A stretch of DNA of 64,000 bases from NCBI GenBank assembly GCA_026645735.1, contig JAPKMT010000001.1:124001-188000 (forward strand), given 5' to 3'. Below, one piece after another: positions 1-10,004 of the stretch. Positions within the stretch are counted from its first letter, which is position 1; the number at the start of each line of letters is the position of its first letter. A model generated the notes under the pieces. The model was not told the origin of the DNA and ran no database searches. It saw only the letters and a program-made list of their open reading frames with translations. This DNA is from Flexilinea sp. (GTDB lineage Bacteria; Chloroflexota; Anaerolineae; Anaerolineales; Anaerolineaceae). Made by a program: the position numbers and the translations under genes.

Positions 1-2
1 GG

Positions 3-179
3 CATCTTTCCAAGCAAACTATTCGATATCTATTAATTCCGGAACAAATTCAGAATCGATCTCAGGATTCGGCGCTGGTTCTTGAAGCATGTGTTCAGTC
101 CGGTCGCTGCCGGTTGATTGACTGCAGTGCCGGTTATTATGAGCCCTATTGTCTGTACGCTGTTTCAGAATCCAATTAA
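3..179 (+). CDS. C-terminal end of a truncated CDS, unknown product
   Basis: Open frame from the window edge to TAA at 177-179 (HLSKQTIRYLLIPEQ...AVSESN*). Confidence 0.4.
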   Translation, partial: HLSKQTIRYLLIPEQIQNRSQDSALVLEACVQSGRCRLIDCSAGYYEPYCLYAVSESN

Positions 180-665
180 TCGGATTGTCTTTTTAATGAA
201 TCTTGAAAATCAAAGCGAAATACGAAAAAAGCCCGTATTCCAGGTTTTTTGAGGAATTGTTTTCTTTCTAAGTTCGCAAGGTTGGTCAATATTTAAAATT
301 TTGAAGAAAATTAAAATTGAAGTAAAAATCTATTGTAAAATTGTACTGTTGCCGGAAAAATTCAATGAATCAGAATCTTTTTTTCACAAAATCGATTCAA
401 GGGATTCAGTGGAAAATTCCTGCAGCGCAAACAAAATTTCTTTTTAATGCAAATCAGAATTTTGAACATCCACAATTCGAAATATTGACTTGCTTTTCGA
501 ATCAATCTCAATAACGAATTTTCTCCCTCATATTTCGAATCACGATTAAAGCATGAAATCAATCACACGATGATTTGAAAAGTGTGAGGAATCATTCGAA
601 ATGATATGAATCAATTTAGGAATAACTGTTTCTTACTGGATAAGGAAAGAAAAAAAGAGGCGTGA

Positions 666-1457
666 ATGAACGATCCTTTGGAAATACTTGTGACGAATGA
701 TGATGGTATCCATGCACCGGGAATCCGTGTACTGGCTGAAGTTGCCAACGAACTCGGAAATGTAACTGTTATCGGTCCGGATAAAAATTGGTCCGCATCC
801 GGTCATCAGAAGGCATTGGGAAGACCACTTCGTGTAGAACAAGTCCCTTTTATTAACGGCATCCCAGCCTATGCGGCTGATGGAGGTCCTTCGGATTGTA
901 CAGCTCTGGCTGGTTTGGGCTTTCTGAAGAAAAAGATCGATCTGGTTCTGACTGGAATTAATCCAACAGCGAATGTCAGCCGGGATATTACGTATTCCGG
1001 AACAGTTACCAGTGCACTGGAAGCTACCATCTGGGAAATGAAAGGAATTGCCTTTTCAATTGATGCAGGTGAAGTGAAGCCGGATCAGATCGATTTTTCC
1101 GCTGCAAAAAAAATTATCATCCATGTTGTTCAAACCTTTTTGAAGCATGAATTACCCCCGTTTACCATATTAAACGTCAATATTCCATATCTGCCGCTTT
1201 CTCAGATACGGGGATACAAGATTACCCGGGGTGGATCCAGGTATTATCGGGATGAACTGGTTTCTTGTGTCGATCCATTCGGCCGTCCATATTACTGGTT
1301 TGGCGGATTGCCTCCATATGGGGATGAGGATGAAGGAACTGACTGCGGAGAATTGTCACGGGGATATGTCAGTATTACACCGATTCATTTGGACCTGACC
1401 GCTTACGAAATTTTGCCAACACTTCAAAGATGGGGATGGAATCAGCAATTCCAGTAA
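666..1457 (+). CDS. surE: 5'-nucleotidase SurE
   Basis: ILVTNDDGIHAPGIRVLAE and SGTVTSALEA motifs typical of SurE. Confidence 0.95.
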   Translation: MNDPLEILVTNDDGIHAPGIRVLAEVANELGNVTVIGPDKNWSASGHQKALGRPLRVEQVPFINGIPAYAADGGPSDCTALAGLGFLKKKIDLVLTGINPTANVSRDITYSGTVTSALEATIWEMKGIAFSIDAGEVKPDQIDFSAAKKIIIHVVQTFLKHELPPFTILNVNIPYLPLSQIRGYKITRGGSRYYRDELVSCVDPFGRPYYWFGGLPPYGDEDEGTDCGELSRGYVSITPIHLDLTAYEILPTLQRWGWNQQFQ

Positions 1458-1551
1458 TTCGAAATATGTGAAACAAGTTTACTTAATTGATTCGAATGAC
1501 GGGTTAATGTTTCGAATTATCCGAAAGGATACGTTTAGGAGATAATACATA

Positions 1552-2049
1552 ATGCAAATGGTAAAGAAAATCTTGATTATTATCGTTCTTTTTTTCTGCT
1601 TTCTTTTCACGTCCTGTACAGAAAAAGTTATAGAGACTCCGACTGCCATTCCAACCGCAATGCTTCCCACGCGAATTGCTGCCACTCTGGAGCCAACCGA
1701 AGTGAAGACGAATTGTATTAATAGTTTCTATTATTTGGATGATGTCAATTATCAGGATGGCACGGTTGTTGAAGCCGGATCCGTATTTCTCAAAGAATGG
1801 GAAGTCCAGAATAATGGATCGTGTGACTGGAATGAAAAATACCGGCTTCGTTTTGTCTCAGGCAATCAGATGGGGGCACCGGATTCTGTCCCCATTCCTT
1901 CTGTAATTGTGGGAAGTAAAGGCAAGCTTTCTGTTGAATTGCAGGCGCCCAGAGAACCCGGGACTTATCGTTCTGTCTGGAAAGCATTTGGGAGTGATAA
2001 CCGGTCCTTTGGTGAAACCGTGTACGTTGAAATTGTTGTGAATGAATAA
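1552..2049 (+). CDS. Lipoprotein with NBR1-type Ig-like domain
   Basis: Lipobox-like LFTSC; FLKEWEVQNNGSCDWNEKYRLRFVSGNQMG...PGTYRSVWKAF resembles the NBR1 Ig-like domain. Confidence 0.75.
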   Translation: MQMVKKILIIIVLFFCFLFTSCTEKVIETPTAIPTAMLPTRIAATLEPTEVKTNCINSFYYLDDVNYQDGTVVEAGSVFLKEWEVQNNGSCDWNEKYRLRFVSGNQMGAPDSVPIPSVIVGSKGKLSVELQAPREPGTYRSVWKAFGSDNRSFGETVYVEIVVNE

Positions 2050-2092
2050 AAAAGGTGAATTCATTTTCAAAAAAAATGAATTCACCTTTTTG
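2049..2092. terminator. Bidirectional intrinsic terminator between convergent genes
   Basis: AAAAAGGTGAATTCATTTT / AAAATGAATTCACCTTTTT inverted repeat. Confidence 0.85.
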
Positions 2093-2169
2093 TATTTGGA
2101 TGGTTTCTTTGATTCGATCTGCGATCGAAGATTCGAGAAGTTTTTTTATTCGAAAAACTGATTCTTATT

Positions 2170-4677
2170 TCAAATTGCTTCGATTCGATCGGATTGTTTG
2201 CGCAAAACGATCTCATTGTCTTCATCCAGCGTGATGCGTATGGAATCACCCTCGGCAAATTGACGGGCAAGCAGCGCATCGGCAAGCGGATCTTCGACTT
2301 TTTGCTGGATTATCCTGCGCAGCGGTCTGGCACCCATTTCCGGATCAAATCCATCTCGGGTCAGTTTTTCTAATGCGCTTTCAGTTACGGAGAGGCTGAT
2401 TTGCTGTTCTTTCAAACGTTCATTCAGTTTCTGAATCTCGATTTCAGTAATTTGCTGCATATCTTCCAGATTCAGCATTCGGAAAACGATCACGCTGTCC
2501 AGACGGTTGACAAATTCCGGACGAAACGTCTTTTTTAATTGTTCGAGCAGCTTCTTGCGCATCTCGTTATAATCATCTTTTTCCTCGTTGCTCTTGTCTG
2601 TTTTCAATGAAAATCCAAACGTGTTTTGCCGTTTAATAAGATCATCACCGATGTTGGAGGTCATTACGATAATTGAGTTCTTAAAATCAACCTTTTTGCC
2701 GCGGGCATCAGAAAGCTGGCCTTCTTCCATGATCTGCAGCAGAATATTCTGGATTTCCGGATTTGCCTTATCCATCTCATCAAAGACGACAATCGAGTAA
2801 GGACGACGTCGGATTGCTTCCGTAAGCTGCCCGGCATCATCATATCCGACATATCCCGGAGGGGCGCCTGTCAATCGGCTTGCGGAGTGCCGTTCCATAA
2901 ATTCTGACATGTCAAGCTGGATCAGTGCATCCTCACTGCCAAAAAGGAATTTTGCCAGCGCTTTCGTCAGTTCCGTTTTCCCGACACCAGTCGGTCCGAG
3001 AAACAGGAAGGATCCGATGGGACGATTAGGATCTTTCAGTCCGGAACGCGATCGACGGATAGCGTGTGCAATGGATTTGATCGCATCATCCTGTCCGATA
3101 ATCAGTTTACCGAGCTCCTCTTCCATCCTCAATAACCGTTCTGATTCTTTTTCGGCCATCTGCATTACCGGAATACCGGTCCACATGGATACAATTTCCG
3201 CAATATCTTCAGCATTTACGATCGGGGCTGTCTCCCGATCCCATTGCTTACTTTGCTCTTCGATCTGTTGTTCGAGCTGTGCTTCTTTGTTCTGCAGTTC
3301 AGTTGCCAGATCATCTTGTCCCTGTTCTGCAGCCATCAGCATCTGTTTTCTGGTTTCTCTGAGGTCAGCCATGAGCTGATTGGCTGCCGCTGCTGCAGGG
3401 CTCTTATACATGCGGACACGCGAGGATGCTTCATCGATTAAATCAATGGCTTTGTCCGGCAGGAAACGCTCGGATACATACCGAACAGATAATGAAACGG
3501 CTGCTTCCAGTGCTTCATCTGAAATTGTCAGTTGATGGTGTTCTTCATATTTGAGGCGCAGTCCTTTTAAAATTTCAACGGCTTCTTCGGATGTCGGCTC
3601 ATTAACCAGGATTGGCTGGAATCGGCGTTCGAGTGCCGCATCGCTCTCAATGTTTTTTCGATATTCTTCAGAGGTTGTGGCTCCGACCACCTGATTTTCT
3701 CCGCGTGATAAGGCGGGTTTCAGGATATTTGCTGCATCGACGGTTGATCCGGAAGCACCGGCTCCAACCAGCATGTGAATCTCATCGATAAACAAAATCG
3801 CTTTGGTGGTTTTCAATTCTTCGATGACTCGCTTCATGCGGTCTTCAAACTGACCGCGATACATCGTTCCGGCTACCATTGATCCGACGTCCAACTGGAG
3901 TACGCGTTTATTCAACAATTGTGCCGGCACATTGCCTTCCACGATTGCCTGCGCCAGTCCTTCCACGATGGCGGTTTTCCCCACCCCTGGTTCACCAATG
4001 AGTGCGGGATTATTCTTCGTTCTGCGAGCTAAAATCTGGATGACCCGGGCTATTTCGTTTTTTCGGCCAATCACCGGATCCAATTTCCCCATCGCAGCCT
4101 TGGCAGTTAAATCTGTTGCAAGCTGATCAATCAGCGGGGAACTGCTTTTTGCATTCTTATCCGTTTTGACTCTCTTTGCCGGTTTGATGGCAGTGTCTGA
4201 CTGCCCCTGTGAATCGGTCGGAGGTGTGGTTCCTTCTTCCAGAACCCTTCTTAATTGACGGCGAACCTGTTCCGGGCTGATGCCAAGTTTTTTCAGAATA
4301 GTGACCGCTTTTGATTCCGGAGTGTCGATCAGGCTCAGCAACAGATGTTCCGTACTGATATAAACCTGACCCATCTTGGTTCCTTCAATAACCGCTCTTT
4401 TTAAAATATCCTGAACTTCGGGAGATAATACTTCTTCCGATTTTTTCTCTGTCTTTTCTATGGAAATCCCGTCCATATGGACCAGGATTTCACGAACGCG
4501 TTCAGCAGTTAGATCTAAATCTCTCAACACTTTACCAGCAGTGGAGCCTTCAACCAGTAACAGGCCGATCAGAATGTGTTCGGTTCCGATCATGTCTGCA
4601 TTATTCTGATCCGCTTCCTGATGTGCGAGACTGAGTACACGTCGTGCTCTTTGCGTAAATCTGTCAATTCCAGCCAT
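2170..4677 (-). CDS. clpC: ATP-dependent Clp protease ATP-binding subunit ClpC
   Basis: Two Clp N repeats, two AAA+ modules (GEPGVGKTAIVEGLA, GPTGVGKTELTKALA). Confidence 0.95.
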   Translation of the reverse strand: MAGIDRFTQRARRVLSLAHQEADQNNADMIGTEHILIGLLLVEGSTAGKVLRDLDLTAERVREILVHMDGISIEKTEKKSEEVLSPEVQDILKRAVIEGTKMGQVYISTEHLLLSLIDTPESKAVTILKKLGISPEQVRRQLRRVLEEGTTPPTDSQGQSDTAIKPAKRVKTDKNAKSSSPLIDQLATDLTAKAAMGKLDPVIGRKNEIARVIQILARRTKNNPALIGEPGVGKTAIVEGLAQAIVEGNVPAQLLNKRVLQLDVGSMVAGTMYRGQFEDRMKRVIEELKTTKAILFIDEIHMLVGAGASGSTVDAANILKPALSRGENQVVGATTSEEYRKNIESDAALERRFQPILVNEPTSEEAVEILKGLRLKYEEHHQLTISDEALEAAVSLSVRYVSERFLPDKAIDLIDEASSRVRMYKSPAAAAANQLMADLRETRKQMLMAAEQGQDDLATELQNKEAQLEQQIEEQSKQWDRETAPIVNAEDIAEIVSMWTGIPVMQMAEKESERLLRMEEELGKLIIGQDDAIKSIAHAIRRSRSGLKDPNRPIGSFLFLGPTGVGKTELTKALAKFLFGSEDALIQLDMSEFMERHSASRLTGAPPGYVGYDDAGQLTEAIRRRPYSIVVFDEMDKANPEIQNILLQIMEEGQLSDARGKKVDFKNSIIVMTSNIGDDLIKRQNTFGFSLKTDKSNEEKDDYNEMRKKLLEQLKKTFRPEFVNRLDSVIVFRMLNLEDMQQITEIEIQKLNERLKEQQISLSVTESALEKLTRDGFDPEMGARPLRRIIQQKVEDPLADALLARQFAEGDSIRITLDEDNEIVLRKQSDRIEAI

Positions 4678-4796
4678 TAATTCGTTTTTTCCCTTTATTA
4701 TTTCCGCTGTATTTCAAATCGAAATCATATTCGGTTAATTCGTTTAAAAATATACTTGCATCTGCGTTTATTTTACCAGTTTAACCTCTGCCTTTC

Positions 4797-4842
4797 GGCG
4801 ATTCGAAATTTGAGGATTATTTTCTCATGCTTCGAATTGCTG
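4797..4842. repeat. Short hairpin-less derivative of the TTCGAA-ended palindromic element
   Basis: GGCGATTCGAAATTTGAGG...CATGCTTCGAATTGCTG. Confidence 0.5.
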
Positions 4843-4916
4843 CTTCTTTAGTATAAAGTATGCTGACAGGAATGATTGTTAGAAATGTATTAATTCCTGG
4901 ATTCTACGAATTACTA

Positions 4917-5041
4917 AAGTGATCCGAAATATGAAAAGATTTCATTGTTGTTCTTATGGTTTTGCGCTTCGCGCTAACATTACACCACAACCAGGTTTTT
5001 TCTTTTTATTCGAAAAGAATATCCATATTTCGAATTATTGG
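4917..5041 (-). repeat. Palindromic MITE-like element, copy A
   Basis: AAGTGATCCGAAATATGA...CCATATTTCGAATTATTG ends; hairpin core TTTTGCGC-TTC-GCGC; flanks GAATTACTA/GAATCACTA. Confidence 0.75.
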
Positions 5042-5236
5042 GAATCACTAGGAGATAATCTTTGTCACGTTCTCTTCATGTATAATTGTTTCAAAACAAT
5101 CAGGTAATCTGGTGAACGGGCTGACAATTGAGGTTGGGTTCGATCTGAGACTGTAAACATTATCAGTTTATTTTTCGGATTTGCAGACCAACAAAAACGA
5201 TCATGCAGCTTATTTTTCAGCCAATGGAAAATCCTC

Positions 5237-6730
5237 ATGCAATTGACTTCATTCTCATACTTAGTATTCTTCCTGATCGTCAGTTCGGTTTATTTCCTTT
5301 TCCCGTCCAAATACCGTTGGACGTGGCTTCTTCTGTCCAGTTATGTTTTTTATGGCCTCTGGAATGTCAATTCGATTGGCCTATTACTTATTGTGACTAT
5401 TACCACCTGGTACAGCGGATATCTCCTGGACACAACGAATAAAATTAGCAAAAAATCGAACCAATCTGTGCGGCAAAAAGGTATTCTTGCGGTCTGCATT
5501 TTTGTCAATATCGGTATCCTGATCCTGTTCAAATATTCCAATTTTGCCATCTACAACCTGAACCGGATTCTGAGAATTGGACACATCCCTGCGATTCAAT
5601 TTACAGTCAACTGGATCATGCCGGTCGGTATTTCTTTTTTTATCCTGCAGGCATTGACATATACCTTCGATATTTATCGAGGAAAAATTATTCCGGAAAA
5701 AAATCTGTTGAAATATGCCTTGTTTGTTTCGTTCTTCCCTCAGATTTTGTCCGGACCGATTGGCAGAGCAAAAAATATGCTTCCGCAAATCAGCTCGAGT
5801 CACAGTTTTGATTTTGACCGTATCAAACATGGCCTCTGGCGGATGCTTTGGGGATTCTTTCAAAAAATGGTGATCGGTGATCGGTTATCCATTTTTATCG
5901 CTCCGGTGTTCGATGATCCAGTTGTTTCCCAACATGGTGGAATCCTCAATTGGATTGCCATGATATTTTTTGGTTTGCAGATTTATTACGATTTTGCCGG
6001 TTATTCCAATATTGCCATAGGTGCAGCTCAAGTTTTCGGTTATTCAATTCCTGTGAATTTTCTGCGTCCCTATTTCTCAAAATCCGTTGTGGAGTTTTGG
6101 AAACGCTGGCACATCTCACTGACAAGCTGGTTTCGGGATTATCTCTATATCCCTTTGGGAGGTAATCGGGTCAGTAAAACACGGCACGCAGTAAATATTC
6201 TGGTTGTCTTTCTGGTATCCGGATTATGGCATGGAGCGAACTGGACATTTGTCGTTTGGGGACTTTTAAATGGCCTTTACCAACTGATAGAACTGTCCAT
6301 GAAACCTGTTCTTCAATGGATCGCACCAAAAAGAGCTTTTCGATTGGATTCCTTCGGTTGGAAAAGCTTGCGCGTTCTGTCAGTTTTTTTTCTGATTAAT
6401 TTTGCGTGGATTTTTTTCCGCTCCCGTACGATTCATGAAGCATTTGGATTTATCCGAGGACTCTTTTACTTTAATCCGCAGATTTTTTTGGGAGATAGCC
6501 TGTATCAGTTTGGATTAGATCGGATCAATATGCAGATCCTTTTGATTGGGCTGGTCATTTCTATAATGATCAGCTGGCTTCAGAGGACTGGCAGTTTGTG
6601 CGAAAAAATAGATCATCAGCCTTTCTGGTTTCGCTGGGCTGTTTTGTTGACCGGTATTTTTGCCATTCTGCTGCTGGGCATCTACGGTCCCAATGTCGAT
6701 ACCAGTCAATTTATTTACACGAAGTTTTGA
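5237..6730 (+). CDS. MBOAT family O-acyltransferase (AlgI/DltB-like)
   Basis: Polytopic protein; FFPQILSGPIGRA, FWKRWHISLTSWFRDYLYIPLGGNR, SGLWHGANWTFVVWG motifs. Confidence 0.92.
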   Translation: MQLTSFSYLVFFLIVSSVYFLFPSKYRWTWLLLSSYVFYGLWNVNSIGLLLIVTITTWYSGYLLDTTNKISKKSNQSVRQKGILAVCIFVNIGILILFKYSNFAIYNLNRILRIGHIPAIQFTVNWIMPVGISFFILQALTYTFDIYRGKIIPEKNLLKYALFVSFFPQILSGPIGRAKNMLPQISSSHSFDFDRIKHGLWRMLWGFFQKMVIGDRLSIFIAPVFDDPVVSQHGGILNWIAMIFFGLQIYYDFAGYSNIAIGAAQVFGYSIPVNFLRPYFSKSVVEFWKRWHISLTSWFRDYLYIPLGGNRVSKTRHAVNILVVFLVSGLWHGANWTFVVWGLLNGLYQLIELSMKPVLQWIAPKRAFRLDSFGWKSLRVLSVFFLINFAWIFFRSRTIHEAFGFIRGLFYFNPQIFLGDSLYQFGLDRINMQILLIGLVISIMISWLQRTGSLCEKIDHQPFWFRWAVLLTGIFAILLLGIYGPNVDTSQFIYTKF

Positions 6731-6765
6731 TGAGAAATAATAATTCGAATTTTTCGAAATGGTAG

Positions 6766-8226
6766 ATGAGAAGAAAAACAATGACTAAAAAGCTTGTTTC
6801 CGCCATTTTATTTTCTGTGCTCTTATATTATTCATTCCAGATGGTCAATGATATGCTATTTATCAAGACGGAAGCAAATGCAGCGAAAGACCTGGTATTG
6901 GAACCGAAAAACTCGATTGATGTTTTCTTTTTAGGCACCAGTCACGTATATTGCGGTGTCAATCCTTTGGAAATCTGGAAACAAACCGGCATCGCCAGTT
7001 TCAGTCTTGTTACCAATCGTCAACCGATTTGGGCCTCGTATCTACTCCTGAAGCATTCTTTGAAACACCAAAAACCTGCTGTCGTATTTTTTGATGTTTT
7101 GGGAGCCACAGATTATATAGAAGGATTGATGGAGAGCGATCGCGGAATTCATGCCACACATCTCGCAATGGATCCAATTCCATTATCTTTTTCAAAAATC
7201 GTTGATGTTTTGCAGATTGATGAGATAAAGAATAAACAGGAAATGCTATTTCCGGTGATTTATCATCATCGCCGTTTGTTAGAAAATGAATTGAATTTTA
7301 ACGATCTGTTATATCCTTTTTCTCGAAATCGCAATATTCAGAAAGGATATGTTCTGTCTTTTAAAACCGAACCACAAGAAAGATCAGCTCCGCATCCGAC
7401 ACAATCGATACACTTGCATCCAACTGCAGAAAAGTATTTGAAAAAAATCATTGAATTATGCAGGGAAGAAAATATTCCGCTGATTTTGTTTAAAACACCC
7501 GCACCTTCTTCTGACAATTTACTGATGCAGTTGAATGGCATCGGAGAACTTGCTGCTAAATTTGACATACCATGGATTGATTTCAACCGTCTGGTTGATC
7601 AGATCCATCTGGATTATTCAACTGATTTCGTAGATGGCGGGCATCTGAATGTATTTGGCGCAAAAAAAGTATCCGCATACTTTAGTCAATATCTGCAGGA
7701 AAACTTTTCCCTCAAGGATCGGCGGGAAGATCCGAAATACGCTTTCTGGAATGACGACGCGCTCCATTATGACAACCGGCTGAACTTGCAGACAACAACG
7801 TTTTTTTCCGAATATATACGACGATTAGATGATCCGCATCTGATATCAGTTATTACGTTTGATCAAAGCGTTATGGATCATCAAGAGTATTTTCAGGAAG
7901 GGAAGCAGCGCTGTGAAGTAGAGTCCAGTGAAATCAAAAATTCCAGCAACGGATTGATCTGCGTCATCGATGCGGAAAAAGTGATGAATTCGACTTCCGG
8001 TTATTTTATACACTATGCGAATGATACGATTTTCAATGTTGCTCTCGGGATTTCCGAAGATACAAAATCCAGCATCCTGATCAATCAAAAAGAACAGAGT
8101 TTAAATATGGCTGGTGTCAATATCGTTGTTTATGATAAGGATACGCAAACGGTGCTTGATCGGGTTGCTTTTCTGCCAACTGACGAATTACAGGCGATCA
8201 GAGATCCATCTGAAGTAAATCCGTGA
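6766..8226 (+). CDS. SGNH-like/AlgX-J-type protein partnered with MBOAT acyltransferase
   Basis: N-terminal TM, DVFFLGTSHVYCGVNPLEIW (SGNH block I-like), VDGGHLNVFGAKKVS (DxxH-like); follows MBOAT. Confidence 0.65.
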   Translation: MRRKTMTKKLVSAILFSVLLYYSFQMVNDMLFIKTEANAAKDLVLEPKNSIDVFFLGTSHVYCGVNPLEIWKQTGIASFSLVTNRQPIWASYLLLKHSLKHQKPAVVFFDVLGATDYIEGLMESDRGIHATHLAMDPIPLSFSKIVDVLQIDEIKNKQEMLFPVIYHHRRLLENELNFNDLLYPFSRNRNIQKGYVLSFKTEPQERSAPHPTQSIHLHPTAEKYLKKIIELCREENIPLILFKTPAPSSDNLLMQLNGIGELAAKFDIPWIDFNRLVDQIHLDYSTDFVDGGHLNVFGAKKVSAYFSQYLQENFSLKDRREDPKYAFWNDDALHYDNRLNLQTTTFFSEYIRRLDDPHLISVITFDQSVMDHQEYFQEGKQRCEVESSEIKNSSNGLICVIDAEKVMNSTSGYFIHYANDTIFNVALGISEDTKSSILINQKEQSLNMAGVNIVVYDKDTQTVLDRVAFLPTDELQAIRDPSEVNP

Positions 8227-8271
8227 TTATGGATATGAGATCCCTGAATCGTTTACAGTCTTAATCAATCA

Positions 8272-9756
8272 TTAATCGGATGAACCGCTTTCTGTTTGTT
8301 CCTTGCCGGATTCCGCTGCTGTTTGTTTCTTTTCCCGCCAATACCGCCAGATCCAACCAGCAAGACTGATGCCGGATAGCAATGCTCCGATGAGTAATCC
8401 GTTGGTATAGAGCGGATCGTCATGATTGCTGACCACCTTGATTGCCAGATTGGTATACGTGTATGGAAAGGCATTCACGCTGTTTAGGACCTTCCAGGTG
8501 TTGAGGTGTCTCCAAAGTTCTGCAATCAATATCAAAAGCAGTACCGATGCAAGAGCGTTTTTCAGCAAATGAAATCTCCTCTCTTGCAGGCTGCTTTGAA
8601 GTGCGATGCAAGCCATAACCATGAGAAAAACGACGGGGAGGATCAGAAAACGGGCACTGACGCGTTCTCCCGAAAAAAGCGGAATCTGAGTGAAACGGAT
8701 AATCTGATAAAAATTTCGTATCGAAAAGAAAACGAGCGCAACCAACGGAAAAATTAATGCCGGAAAGCCGTGTTCTTTTTTCCGCTGCAGCAGCCACTGG
8801 ATTCCAAAAAAAATCAGGAACACAGTGCCTGCAATTCCTATATACATATCAAATTCCCACCAACCCAAAACAGCGCCGGTTTTTTCCGCGTTCAGAGAGT
8901 CGGCAGGAAGGATGATTTGCATCAGCGCTTTTGCCATCACAAGCGGAGTTCCATATCCTCCGAGGAAGTCATCATCAAAAGCGCCCATCTGCAGCGCAGG
9001 GGGGATAATGCGGATTGCTGAAAAAAGGCAGGCCAGAACACCCGCTTTTAAGATCGGTATCAGAACACTGAATTTGGTGACAGCCAGGATGGCGAGAAAC
9101 ATCACACACCAGACAAATTGATGAAATGATCCCTGAAGAAAGATGAAAAACAATAAAAATGCCGTTCTTCCAACCCACGCCCAGCTTCTTTCTCCATCGA
9201 GCAGACAAAAGACCAGCCAGATAAACCAGGAGAAAAGGAAGTAACCTCCCCAGGTAATATGACCTACTGAAAAATGCGACAGGATATGTCCGTTGAAAAA
9301 GAAAAGGAAAAACAGCCAGGTGAAACTGAACAGCGAAAGCTGAAAATGCTTTTTAATCGCAAATAATCCGATGAATCCGGCAGAAAACAGCAGCCAGGTA
9401 TGCACCAGAATGAAATCACCGACGCTCAGCCATCGAAGCAGGATGATTTGCGGGCTTAAAATGACATCCGGCAGAGCCATAAAGCGATCCGTTACACCAC
9501 GCAATGCGGATGCATCCGGCATATGCAGCGGCAGCACCCCTTTTGTGACGGCATCTTTCAAAAAGGCCAAACGAGGCGCATTGACTTCTGCCCAATCATG
9601 ATAGTCAAATGGAATGTCACCAAAATTGAGGAAATAACCCCACAGAATCAACCCCGTGATGAGAAGAAATCCGAGCCAGATCCAGGTCAGCAGGATATTT
9701 TCTTTCTTTGGATCAAAAAAAGAATTCAATAAATTTTTCATAGCAGTACGATTCAT
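8272..9756 (-). CDS. Polytopic membrane protein, glycosyltransferase-like
   Basis: Many hydrophobic segments. Confidence 0.6.
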   Translation of the reverse strand: MNRTAMKNLLNSFFDPKKENILLTWIWLGFLLITGLILWGYFLNFGDIPFDYHDWAEVNAPRLAFLKDAVTKGVLPLHMPDASALRGVTDRFMALPDVILSPQIILLRWLSVGDFILVHTWLLFSAGFIGLFAIKKHFQLSLFSFTWLFFLFFFNGHILSHFSVGHITWGGYFLFSWFIWLVFCLLDGERSWAWVGRTAFLLFFIFLQGSFHQFVWCVMFLAILAVTKFSVLIPILKAGVLACLFSAIRIIPPALQMGAFDDDFLGGYGTPLVMAKALMQIILPADSLNAEKTGAVLGWWEFDMYIGIAGTVFLIFFGIQWLLQRKKEHGFPALIFPLVALVFFSIRNFYQIIRFTQIPLFSGERVSARFLILPVVFLMVMACIALQSSLQERRFHLLKNALASVLLLILIAELWRHLNTWKVLNSVNAFPYTYTNLAIKVVSNHDDPLYTNGLLIGALLSGISLAGWIWRYWREKKQTAAESGKEQTESGSSD

Positions 9757-9820
9757 ATGGATTCATTTTATATACAATTGCCCGCTTTCGCAACAGGTTC
9801 GCCCAACATCAGTAAAACAA

Positions 9821-9924
9821 CAGTAATTCAAAAAATGGGGAGGATACTTTGTTGTGGCGATGTTTTTGCGCTCCGCCAAAAACCACATAACAACCATTAA
9901 TCCTTCTTATATTTTGAATCGTAG
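9821..9924. repeat. Palindromic MITE-like element, copy B (short type, degraded)
   Basis: CAGTAATTCAAAAAATGG...ATATTTTGAATCGTAG; central TTTTTGCGC. Confidence 0.65.
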
Positions 9925-10004
9925 AAATAATCTTTTATAATCTTCTACAGAGCATACGGTATTTAGGTCGTTTTTCGGCCTTTGCATACCTTAAGGAGAA
10001 AAAC

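Noticed and set aside
2588-3379. Plus-strand ORFs inside clpC
   Set aside because: Antisense shadows of a strongly conserved gene.
4919-5107. 62-aa ORF (MIRNMKRFHCCSYGFALRANI...)
   Set aside because: Lies across the repeat element; no independent coding support.
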